Below are positions 43,313 through 51,143 of a stretch of DNA of 64,000 nt, in pieces (within the stretch, counting starts at the first letter, position 1; every line of letters begins with the position of its first letter). The DNA is taken from positions 3,473,001-3,537,000 of the forward strand of contig NZ_CP103300.1 of the NCBI RefSeq assembly GCF_025562755.1, read 5' to 3'. Under the pieces are notes generated by a model that saw nothing but the letters and a program-made list of their open reading frames with translations, did no database searches and had not been told where the DNA came from. Source of the stretch: Endozoicomonas euniceicola (GTDB taxonomy: Bacteria > Pseudomonadota > Gammaproteobacteria > Pseudomonadales > Endozoicomonadaceae). The translations under genes were made by a program, and so were the position numbers.

Positions 43313-44827
43313 TTAAGGCTTGCGACGGTTTCGGCAGGCAACCAGCACAATCATCAGCAGGCTTAATAACAATACCGGAAATGAACCAAGGCGCATAAAA
43401 GGTGTTATACCTTCCATAACCGGAACGTCACCACGCAGAACCCCCGCCTTGAAACGCTCAATGCTTTTAACGGTTTGCCCCCGGTCATTAATCAGGGCCG
43501 TTTTGCCATCATTGGTAGCGCGAATCATATAGCGTCCTGTCTCCAGTGAACGCATACGGGCAATCTGGTAATGCTGCAAAGGCCCGATGGAACGGCCAAA
43601 CCAGGTGTCGTTACTGATCGTAATTAAAAGTCCACTGTCTTTTGCCTGCTCCGCCGCAAAGTCCGGGTACACCACTTCATAGCAGATATAGGGGGCAATG
43701 GTGGCTTCCGGTACTTCCAGTAATTCCTGATTGTGATCACCCTGGGAAAAGGCGCTCATGGGCAGGTCAAAGAAATCAATCAGCCCTCTCAGTATGGACT
43801 CCAGAGGCACGTATTCACCAAAAGGAACCAGTTTCTGTTTATAGTACCGTCCATCGCCTGTACCGATGGCAATAATGGCATTGTAATAACGGGGTTCGCC
43901 GGTACTGTTATCGTCCATTGGAATACCGGTGATAAACGCACTTCCACTGGCGTTAGCCTGACGATCGATTTGCTGTATTACAGGGCGGACGCTGCTGTAG
44001 AAAACAGGCAGGGCATTTTCCGGCCATATCACCAGATCCCGTCCCCACTCCTTTTCGGTCAGTTTAAAATAGGTTCGAACGGTATCTTCCAGATAGCCTG
44101 GCTTCCATTTAAGGCTTTGGGGAATATTACCCTGAATGGCGCTGAAACTGAGCTTGTCGGTTTGAGTCGTCCAGGTTATCTGGTTCAGGGGAAGGCTGAT
44201 CAGCCAGGCAGCGGCAATGCTCACCAAAGCGATTACCTGTCCGGCAGAAAGACGACATTTGTCGATAAGGACAGAAGTCAGAAGACAGGCTGTAGTGATC
44301 AGTAACAGGCTCAGGCCGTAGACACCGGTCACCGGTGCCCAGCCCTGGAACGGTGTGTCCAGAAGGGCATAGCCCTGTAACAGCCAGGGGAACCCGGTCA
44401 GGAACCAGGTTCTGAACCATTCAAACAGTACCCAGACGCCCGCAAACAGGAAGGCTCGCTGCCAGGTGGTCGCCACCTTATAGCGATCCCGGAGTTTCAC
44501 ATAAGCAAGAAACAGGGGCGTGATAAAAATGCTGGTCAGGAACAGGGTAAATAACAGGGTCAGCGCAATGGCAAGGGGCACAGGGGCTGAACCGAACTCA
44601 TGGATGCTGACGTAAACCCATGAAGTACCCGATCCAAACAGTCCGACGCCAAACATCGACCCGCGAACAAGGGCAGGGCGCAGCGCTTCTTTTTGGGTAA
44701 GAAAGAAAATACAGCCACTGGCCAGCAATAACACCGGCCAGTAATCATAAGGACTGAAAGCAAAAGTGAAGAGGACACCGGCAAGGGCTGCCATCAGGTG
44801 TCCGGGCAGTTTATTCTTCAATATCAT
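43313..44827 (-). CDS. lnt: Apolipoprotein N-acyltransferase
   Basis: Of 504 residues, eight N-terminal membrane segments are followed by a periplasmic nitrilase-like domain with catalytic Glu270 (IWPENALP), Lys330 (YYKQKLVPFGEYVP) and Cys382 (APYICYEVVYPDF). It adds the third acyl chain to lipoproteins in the inner membrane. It is last in the miaB-phoH-ybeY-corC-lnt group, 33 bases after corC. Confidence 0.95.
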   Translation of the reverse strand: MILKNKLPGHLMAALAGVLFTFAFSPYDYWPVLLLASGCIFFLTQKEALRPALVRGSMFGVGLFGSGTSWVYVSIHEFGSAPVPLAIALTLLFTLFLTSIFITPLFLAYVKLRDRYKVATTWQRAFLFAGVWVLFEWFRTWFLTGFPWLLQGYALLDTPFQGWAPVTGVYGLSLLLITTACLLTSVLIDKCRLSAGQVIALVSIAAAWLISLPLNQITWTTQTDKLSFSAIQGNIPQSLKWKPGYLEDTVRTYFKLTEKEWGRDLVIWPENALPVFYSSVRPVIQQIDRQANASGSAFITGIPMDDNSTGEPRYYNAIIAIGTGDGRYYKQKLVPFGEYVPLESILRGLIDFFDLPMSAFSQGDHNQELLEVPEATIAPYICYEVVYPDFAAEQAKDSGLLITISNDTWFGRSIGPLQHYQIARMRSLETGRYMIRATNDGKTALINDRGQTVKSIERFKAGVLRGDVPVMEGITPFMRLGSFPVLLLSLLMIVLVACRNRRKP

Positions 44828-44860
44828 CGGCCTGTCAGTCGCGAGAGGCAGTCGCGAGGG

Positions 44861-45706
44861 TTATTCGTGAGTGTCGGTCACCCGCAGTAATCGAATGCGG
44901 CGACCGTCGGAGTTAAGCACATCAAACCGAAAACCGGAAATTTCCACGTATTCGTTACGCTTGGGCATGTGTCCAAATTCCTGCATAACAATCCCGCCGA
45001 TGGTATCGAACTCTTCACCGCTGAATTGAGCGTTGAAGTGCTCATTAAAGTCATCAATGGGGGTCAGCGCCTTAACGATAAAGGTATTGGCACTTTCTTC
45101 AACGGGTTTGATAAAGCTGTCTTCCTCGACATCGTGTTCATCTTCAATGTCGCCGACAATCTGTTCCAGAACATCTTCAATGGTCACCAGTCCGGCGACG
45201 CCGCCAAACTCATCAATCACGATGGCCATGTGGTTGCGGTTGGTGCGGAACTCTTTCAGAAGAACATTGAGGCGCTTGCTTTCAGGTATAAACGTGGCAG
45301 GGCGAAGGTGGTCTTTAATATTGAAGCGATTATTTTGCAGGATCAGTGGCAACAGGTCTTTTGCCAGCAGAATACCAATGATCTCATCCTTGGTGTCCCC
45401 GATCACCGGGAAGCGGGAGTGGGCGGATTCGATAATTTTAGGCAGGAAATCCCGGGGTTCCTGGTCTTCTTCCACGCAGACCATCTGGGAGCGGGGAATC
45501 ATTATTTCCCGTACCTGCATGTCCGCCACCTGGACGGCCCCTTCAATAATGCTCAGGGCTTCGGTGTCTATAATGCCCCTGCTGCCGGCTTCGTTCAGGA
45601 TTGACAGCAATTCACTTCTGTTTTTCGGGTCCTGACTGAAAAGGCCAGAGAGTTTATCCATCCACGATGGTGAGGGTTCTTCACCCGTTGGGGTTTCGTC
45701 GTTCAT
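44861..45706 (-). CDS. corC: CorC/YbeX, CBS-domain transporter-associated protein
   Basis: The 281 residues contain two CBS domains (about 70-190, with REIMIPRSQMV and VIDEFGGVAGLVTIEDVLEQ) and a C-terminal CorC_HlyC domain (FNEHFNAQFSGEEFDTIGG). It is linked to magnesium/cobalt efflux and ribosome-related functions. The upstream gap to ybeY is 139 bases, so it may have its own promoter. Confidence 0.94.
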   Translation of the reverse strand: MNDETPTGEEPSPSWMDKLSGLFSQDPKNRSELLSILNEAGSRGIIDTEALSIIEGAVQVADMQVREIMIPRSQMVCVEEDQEPRDFLPKIIESAHSRFPVIGDTKDEIIGILLAKDLLPLILQNNRFNIKDHLRPATFIPESKRLNVLLKEFRTNRNHMAIVIDEFGGVAGLVTIEDVLEQIVGDIEDEHDVEEDSFIKPVEESANTFIVKALTPIDDFNEHFNAQFSGEEFDTIGGIVMQEFGHMPKRNEYVEISGFRFDVLNSDGRRIRLLRVTDTHE

Positions 45707-45845
45707 TACCTTTTCTTTAAATGTGGCTGTTTAAAAAACAGCTGTACCATCTTCATGACCAGAAACGGAGAGCGCCTCCGCTTCTGTCAGGCATCTGTCG
45801 TGTAGCCTGTCGAGTAGCAACTATACCCCGACAGAGTACGGTTCG

Positions 45846-46310
45846 TTAAACGGTTTCTGCGTAAGGGTCAGGGAAGCCAAGGCTTTTTACTATTTCAGTT
45901 TCCAGGGCTTCCATCGCTTCTGCTTCACTGTCGTCTATATGGTCATAGCCCAGCAGGTGCAGTGTGCCATGTATGATCATATGCGCCCAGTGCGCCTGCA
46001 GACTTTTTTTCTGTTCACCGGCTTCCCGTTCAACCACCGGAGCGCAGACCACCAGATCGCCCAGCAAGGGCAGTTCCAGCTCGGCGGGTAGTTCAGACGG
46101 GAATGACAGCACGTTAGTGGGCCCCTGTTTCTGGCGCCACTGCTGGTTCAGCTCTGCCCCTTCTTCGGTATCCACGATACGCAGGCTGATTTCTGCTTCG
46201 TCCCGGTGTGAGCCGACAGCCGCTTCTGCCCACTGCTGGAAGTCCTGTTCACCGGGCAACCGCTGACTGTCACTGGCAATCTGGATATCGATAAACACGT
46301 TGGCGCTCAT
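45846..46310 (-). CDS. ybeY: Endoribonuclease YbeY (rRNA maturation)
   Basis: The 154 residues carry the zinc motif HGTLHLLGYDH (three His). It acts in 16S rRNA 3' maturation and ribosome quality control. Its ATG overlaps the phoH stop as ATGA. Confidence 0.96.
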   Translation of the reverse strand: MSANVFIDIQIASDSQRLPGEQDFQQWAEAAVGSHRDEAEISLRIVDTEEGAELNQQWRQKQGPTNVLSFPSELPAELELPLLGDLVVCAPVVEREAGEQKKSLQAHWAHMIIHGTLHLLGYDHIDDSEAEAMEALETEIVKSLGFPDPYAETV

Positions 46311-47395
46311 GATGGGACGCTTGCCTCAGTTTGTGCCTGCTGCTGGCGCTGTTCATGCAAAGCCTTGCGTTCTTCGCGGCGCCTTTGCTGTTCCTGTTCC
46401 TGCTTCTGGTCGAATACGTCGTAAGCCTGAACGATGCGCTGAACCAGAGGGTGACGAACGACGTCTTTGGAAGAGAACCAGGTAAAGCCCATGCCGTCTA
46501 CGTCTTTCAGCACGTCAATGGCGCTGAGCAGACCTGAGCGGGTTCCCCGTGGCAGGTCAACCTGAGTGACGTCACCGGTAATAACCGCGGTTGAGCCGAA
46601 GCCGATACGGGTAAGGAACATTTTCATCTGCTCGGATGTCGTGTTCTGGGATTCATCAAGAATAATGAAAGAGTTATTCAGGGTTCGACCGCGCATATAG
46701 GCCAGGGGTGCGACTTCAATCACATTCTTTTCGATCAGTTTGTCGACCCGTTCAAATCCCAGCATTTCATACAGGGCATCGTAAAGAGGACGCAGATAAG
46801 GGTCGATTTTCTGGGACAGGTCGCCGGGCAGGAAGCCCAGTTTCTCGCCAGCTTCTACCGCAGGACGAACCAGCAGGATTCGACGAATCTGTTCATCTTC
46901 AAGGGCCTGAACCGCAGCGGCAACAGCAAGGTAGGTTTTACCGGTACCCGCAGGACCAATGCCAAAGTTGATGTCGTGCTGAAGAATGGATTTAACGTAG
47001 TTCTGCTGGTTAGGGCCCCGTGGCGTGATCAGCCCTTTGCGGGTACGCAGGGAAACAACGTCGTCACTGCTTTCGGGTGCCGCAATGTATTCAATGGCTG
47101 ATTCCTGTAGGAACAGGTGTACGGTTTCCGGTGTCAGTGGTGGTTGTTTGCCGGTTTCCCTGTACAGCCGTTTCAGAATTTCCCGGGCTGCTTTGATCGA
47201 GTCTGCACGACCTGACACGGAAAACTTGTTACCACGGTTGCGAACTTTAACGTGCAGGCGCTGTTCGATCTGTTTCAGGTTCTGGTTGAACTGACCGCAC
47301 AGCTCGGCAAAACGCTGGCTGTCATCGGGTTCAAGGGTAAACTGACAGTGGCTTTCTGCCAGAGTATTGGAAGTGTTTCGGGTTTTGGCGTTCAA
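46307..47395 (-). CDS. ybeZ: PhoH-like ATPase (YbeZ)
   Basis: Of 362 residues, an N-terminal KH-like region is followed by the ATPase with Walker A GPAGTGKT and Walker B FIILDESQN. It works with YbeY in RNA metabolism. It is normally directly after miaB; here an IS605 copy and about 360 bases of repeat-rich DNA lie between them, so its promoter has changed. Confidence 0.94.
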   Translation of the reverse strand: MNAKTRNTSNTLAESHCQFTLEPDDSQRFAELCGQFNQNLKQIEQRLHVKVRNRGNKFSVSGRADSIKAAREILKRLYRETGKQPPLTPETVHLFLQESAIEYIAAPESSDDVVSLRTRKGLITPRGPNQQNYVKSILQHDINFGIGPAGTGKTYLAVAAAVQALEDEQIRRILLVRPAVEAGEKLGFLPGDLSQKIDPYLRPLYDALYEMLGFERVDKLIEKNVIEVAPLAYMRGRTLNNSFIILDESQNTTSEQMKMFLTRIGFGSTAVITGDVTQVDLPRGTRSGLLSAIDVLKDVDGMGFTWFSSKDVVRHPLVQRIVQAYDVFDQKQEQEQQRRREERKALHEQRQQQAQTEASVPS

Positions 47396-47555
47396 GTCGG
47401 GGATTCAGCTCTTACTGCGATTATTTGGGTTAAGCATATACCGCGGTCTGAAGGTTGGGTAGATCATGGCCGCGATATTGAGCCTATTTTACAGGATTTT
47501 TATAGAGAGTTTAGAGGGAGAGATTGTTGAAGGAGGGAAGTGGCAGATAATAATT

Positions 47556-47593
47556 TCTCTTGTCGTTCCCGAGCAGGCGGGAACGACAAGAGA
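47556..47593. repeat. Perfect 16-bp inverted repeat (REP-like)
   Basis: TCTCTTGTCGTTCCCG and its exact complement flank a six-base loop. A related CCCGC-GAAG-GCGGG hairpin occurs at 60382-60397, suggesting a dispersed REP-type family. It could act as a terminator between miaB and phoH. Confidence 0.75.
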
Positions 47594-47650
47594 TGGGATT
47601 CGGCTCAATAAGGACTCTTTTTAGGGAAGCAGCAGAACATAATATACCGC

Positions 47651-47692
47651 TGTTGGCTGTTGGCTGTTGGCTGTTGGCTGTTGGCGGTTGGC
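47651..47692 (+). repeat. Tandem heptamer TGTTGGC, six units
   Basis: Five exact TGTTGGC units and one variant (GGTTGGC) are followed at about 47709 by inverted copies (AGCCAAAAGCCAACAG). This is likely slippage-prone DNA. It lies in a 357-base gap (47396-47752) without genes. Confidence 0.85.
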
Positions 47693-47826
47693 TGTACGAG
47701 CAGCTAATAGCCAAAAGCCAACAGCCCGGTAAGTTATTGAATGCTGCGCCCCTTAGCAAAATCGTCGTAAACCCTCGCCCAATGCGGGCGGGGATATAAG
47801 ACGGGAAGGCGCAGAGCCTTCCGCCA

Positions 47827-48258
47827 TCAATCTGGTGTACTCTGGCTATTAACGTAGTCCTTCAGAGTCTCGATAGTTGCACCGCCAGCACTGCAAGCAA
47901 AGTAAGACCTTGACCACATTAAGCCTGCTTTGCTCTGAGCAGTAAGGTGGGTATTCAGCATTCGCAACCGTCTTGATGATGTTGATTTGAGATTATTTAC
48001 CATGACACTGATAGCCAGTTTTGGTGGGTAGGTCACCAACAGGTGTACGTGATCTTTTTCGCCATCCATTTCAAGTAACTGGCATTCCAGTTTTTCACAT
48101 GCACTCTCGAACGACTCCCGTAACTGCTTGATCATATAGCCATCAAAAAGCTTTCGTCTGTACTTTGTCGTGAACACCAAATGAACAACCAGCTTGGTAA
48201 CGCTATGTCGTTTGCGAAGATACCCTTTAAGCAAATCTTTATTGTGTGCGCTCACTTG
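47827..48258 (-). CDS. tnpA: IS200/IS605 Y1 transposase TnpA, copy B
   Basis: The 143 residues have HUH (His69-Val-His71), Leu72 and Tyr134 intact, so this copy appears the active one and could mobilise copy A in trans. It has the same GTG start and AGAGG site as copy A. Confidence 0.92.
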   Translation of the reverse strand, partial: QVSAHNKDLLKGYLRKRHSVTKLVVHLVFTTKYRRKLFDGYMIKQLRESFESACEKLECQLLEMDGEKDHVHLLVTYPPKLAISVMVNNLKSTSSRRLRMLNTHLTAQSKAGLMWSRSYFACSAGGATIETLKDYVNSQSTPD

Positions 48259-48320
48259 AAAACCTCTTTCAAATACCTGTAATATAAAGTTTATATTGAT
48301 GAGTACTGAAATAACGTTCC

Positions 48321-49493
48321 ATGCTGAGAGCCACCAAAGTACGAATCTATCCAACATCAGAGCAGGCGGAATTTCTCGACCGTCAGTTTGATGCTGTGCG
48401 GTTCGTATGGAACAAGGCCCTGGCTATTAAGGTTCATTATTACAAGGTTCGTGGGCAGAGCCTTTCTCCCAAAAAACACCTGAAGCCCTTGCTGGCAAAA
48501 GCCAAGAAAAGCCGAAAGTACTCATGGCTGAAAAACGCTGACTCTATTGCACTGCAACAGGCCACTATCAATCTGGATACGGCCTTTCAAAACTTTTTCA
48601 ATCCCAAATTGCAGGCAAGATTTCCTCGCTTCAAGAAAAAGCATGGCAAGCAAAGTAGCTACCATTGTACGTCTGTCTCTGTGGGCGATAACTGGATAAA
48701 AATCCCCAAGTGCAAGCCCATAAGGGCTAAAGTGCATCGTGAAATAGTGGGTAAGGTGAAGTCTATCACCCTGAGCAGAACGCTAACCGGCAAGTATTTT
48801 GCCTCCATATTGGCTGATGATACCCAGGAACAACCAAAACAGATTGATAATCTTGAAGCTAATCAGGTTGTCGGTGTTGATATGGGGATTACTGATCTGG
48901 CTATCACCAGTACCGGCCATAAGACTGGCAATCCTCGCTTTCTGAAAAAAGCACAACGTAACCTGAAAAGAAAACAACAGGCTCTATCTCGCTGCAAGAA
49001 AGGCTCAAAAGGTAGGCACAAAGCCCGTTTATTGGTGGCAAAGGCGCATGAGCGTGTAGCCTTTGCCCGTAATGATTTTCAGCATAAGCTATCAAAACAA
49101 CTCATCGACGAAAACCAAGCGGTAATTGTGGAGACACTGAAAGTTAAAAACATGCTCAAGAACAAGCGTCTTGCACGTTCTATTGCTGATGCTGGCTGGC
49201 ACTCACTGATAACCAAACTCGAATACAAGGCAAAGCAGGAAGGTAAACATCTGGTGAAGATAGACCAGTGGTTTGCATCCTCTAAAACTTGCTCAGTCTG
49301 CGATTTGAAACAGGAAAAAATGCCATTGAGAATCCGATCATGGGAGTGTAGCTGTGGTGCTATCCATGACCGGGATATTAATGCAGCTCGCAATATCAAG
49401 AAGCAAGGCATATTGAAATTAAAGGCGGAAGGACTGTCCGTTTCTGCTGATGGAGGCTTGCGTAAATCCGGCAGACTGTCGGTTGCTGCCTAA
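48321..49493 (+). CDS. tnpB: TnpB RNA-guided nuclease, copy B
   Basis: The 390 residues differ from copy A at few positions (GDNWIK for GDNGIK; KGRHK for RGRRK). The RuvC triad and zinc finger are intact. The guide segment of its omega RNA would be the bases after 49533, that is, the miaB 3' coding end. Confidence 0.93.
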   Translation: MLRATKVRIYPTSEQAEFLDRQFDAVRFVWNKALAIKVHYYKVRGQSLSPKKHLKPLLAKAKKSRKYSWLKNADSIALQQATINLDTAFQNFFNPKLQARFPRFKKKHGKQSSYHCTSVSVGDNWIKIPKCKPIRAKVHREIVGKVKSITLSRTLTGKYFASILADDTQEQPKQIDNLEANQVVGVDMGITDLAITSTGHKTGNPRFLKKAQRNLKRKQQALSRCKKGSKGRHKARLLVAKAHERVAFARNDFQHKLSKQLIDENQAVIVETLKVKNMLKNKRLARSIADAGWHSLITKLEYKAKQEGKHLVKIDQWFASSKTCSVCDLKQEKMPLRIRSWECSCGAIHDRDINAARNIKKQGILKLKAEGLSVSADGGLRKSGRLSVAA

Positions 49494-49529
49494 GAAATCA
49501 GAAGCCTCACCCGATAGGGTGGGGAGCAG

Positions 49530-50873
49530 TCACTCCAGCTCGGAGCTTAAAATCCTGCCGCGCATAGAGTGGGCAAAGGCATCGGTCACTTCAACATTGG
49601 CAAAATGTCCGATCAGGCGTGGATCGTCGAACCTGAAGTTGACAATACGGTTGCACTCGGTACGGCCCATCAGTTCGCCGGGGTCTTTTTTGGAATAACC
49701 GGTGACCAGAATTTTCTGGGTAGAACCCACCATCCGACGACTGATCTGCATGGTTTGCTGGTTCAGGCGATCCTGCAGAATGCGCAGGCGCTGCTTCTTG
49801 GTGTCCGCCGTTACGTCGTCTGGCATATCCGACGCCGGAGTCCCCGGACGCTTGCTGTAGATAAAGCTGAAGGAGGCGTCGAAGCCCACTTCGGCAATTA
49901 ACGCCATGGTGTCCTGGAAGTCTTCATCGGTTTCACCGGGGAAGCCAACAATAAAGTCGGAAGACATGCTCATATTCGGGCGATGCTCACGAATGCGGCG
50001 AACCTTGTCCAGATAGATGCTGGTTTCATGCTCACGCTCCATCAGCTTCAGGATACGGTTGGAACCGCTCTGAACCGGCAGATGCAGGTGGCTGACCAGT
50101 TCCGGTACTTCGCCATAAACATCGATCAGGCTGTCGGAGAACTCCAGCGGGTGCGAGGTGGTGAAACGGATGCGGTCGATGCCGTCGATGGCGGCAACGA
50201 TGGTGATCAGTTCTGCCAGATCACAAATAGAACCATCGTCCTTTTCACCACGATAAGCGTTAACGTTCTGCCCCAGCAGGTTGATTTCACGCACCCCTTT
50301 CTCTGCCAGACCGACACACTCCGCCAGAACGTCATCCATTGGGCGGCTGACTTCCGGGCCTCGAGTGTAGGGCACAATGCAGTAGGTGCAGTACTTGCTG
50401 CAACCTTCCATTATGGACACAAAAGCGGTTGGGCCGTCGACGCTTGGTTCGGGCAGGCGGTCAAACTTTTCGATTTCGGGGAAAGTGACGTCTACCACCG
50501 GGATGTGATCCTGCTGGGTGGCGTCAATCATTTCCGGCAGGCGATGCAGGGTCTGTGGGCCAAACACCACGTCAACGTAGTGCGCGCGCTTGCGGATTTC
50601 CTCGCCTTCCTGACTGGCGACACAACCACCCACGCCAATTACCAGGTTGGGGTTCTTTTCTTTCAGGTGTTTCCAGCGACCGAGCTGGTGGAACAGTTTT
50701 TCCTGCGCCTTTTCGCGGACGGAACAGGTGTTGACCAGCAGTACGTCGGCTTCTTCCGGGTTGTCGGTCAGTTCCAGAGTATGGGTTTCTCCGAGCAGGT
50801 CTGCCATACGGGCAGAGTCGTACTCGTTCATCTGGCAACCGTGGGTCTTGATGTATAGCTTTTTGGTGCTCAT
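49530..50873 (-). CDS. miaB: tRNA-2-methylthio-N6-dimethylallyladenosine synthase MiaB
   Basis: An ATG at 50873 gives 447 residues and one at 50891 gives 453. Counting from the longer form, the N-terminal MTTase cluster is Cys19 (GCQMNEYDS), Cys56 and Cys90; the radical-SAM cluster is Cys164, 168 and 171 (CSKYCTYC); a TRAM domain ends the protein. It adds the methylthio group to A37 of tRNAs reading UNN codons. The last Glu codon and stop straddle the IS605 right end, so the original C-terminus may have been altered by a few residues. Confidence 0.95.
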   Translation of the reverse strand: MSTKKLYIKTHGCQMNEYDSARMADLLGETHTLELTDNPEEADVLLVNTCSVREKAQEKLFHQLGRWKHLKEKNPNLVIGVGGCVASQEGEEIRKRAHYVDVVFGPQTLHRLPEMIDATQQDHIPVVDVTFPEIEKFDRLPEPSVDGPTAFVSIMEGCSKYCTYCIVPYTRGPEVSRPMDDVLAECVGLAEKGVREINLLGQNVNAYRGEKDDGSICDLAELITIVAAIDGIDRIRFTTSHPLEFSDSLIDVYGEVPELVSHLHLPVQSGSNRILKLMEREHETSIYLDKVRRIREHRPNMSMSSDFIVGFPGETDEDFQDTMALIAEVGFDASFSFIYSKRPGTPASDMPDDVTADTKKQRLRILQDRLNQQTMQISRRMVGSTQKILVTGYSKKDPGELMGRTECNRIVNFRFDDPRLIGHFANVEVTDAFAHSMRGRILSSELE

Positions 50874-50882
50874 GGCTGTCTC

Positions 50883-50950
50883 TGCGCTCACGGCTGTCTA
50901 CTATCTGTTCAAAAGTGGCACATTATAGCCTTTGGCTGACGGGGTGGGTA
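50883..50950. repeat. 68-bp direct repeat, copy 1 (miaB upstream region)
   Basis: This matches 54123-54190 at 62 of 68 positions. A second short repeat (TATTTCTGAT-CTGGTTGGG) occurs at 50959 and 53211. Together they bracket the 51-54.2 kb segment. Confidence 0.85.
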
Positions 50951-51143
50951 GTGAGCAATATTTCTGATGCTGGTTGGGGGCTTACCCCTTCTTTTGAGGC
51001 GGATACCGGAACTTCAGCAGATACTGAATCATCGTCTCCTCAAGTTGTCAGTGCTTCTGACAGTCTTGTCTGCTTTTGTCCAAACATCCGCATAGACTGC
51101 CTGTCTAAAAATGAAGTCATCAAGGATTAAGGGGTAAGTGAGT

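Larger units (their letters stand above)
47753..49533. mobile_element. IS200/IS605 element, copy B
   Basis: This is a second full copy of the 1781-bp element in the same orientation as copy A, differing at a small number of bases. It is inserted at the very end of miaB; its last bases GTCAC contain the miaB stop codon on the minus strand. Confidence 0.92.

Noticed and set aside
47651..47730. Possible CRISPR array in the repeated TGTTGGC region
   Set aside because: The units are 7 bp and contiguous with no spacers, and no cas gene is in the window.
50572..50838. Frames overlapping miaB on both strands, including a long plus-strand one to 50858
   Set aside because: miaB is unambiguous by its cysteine clusters; the others are antisense or out-of-frame shadows.
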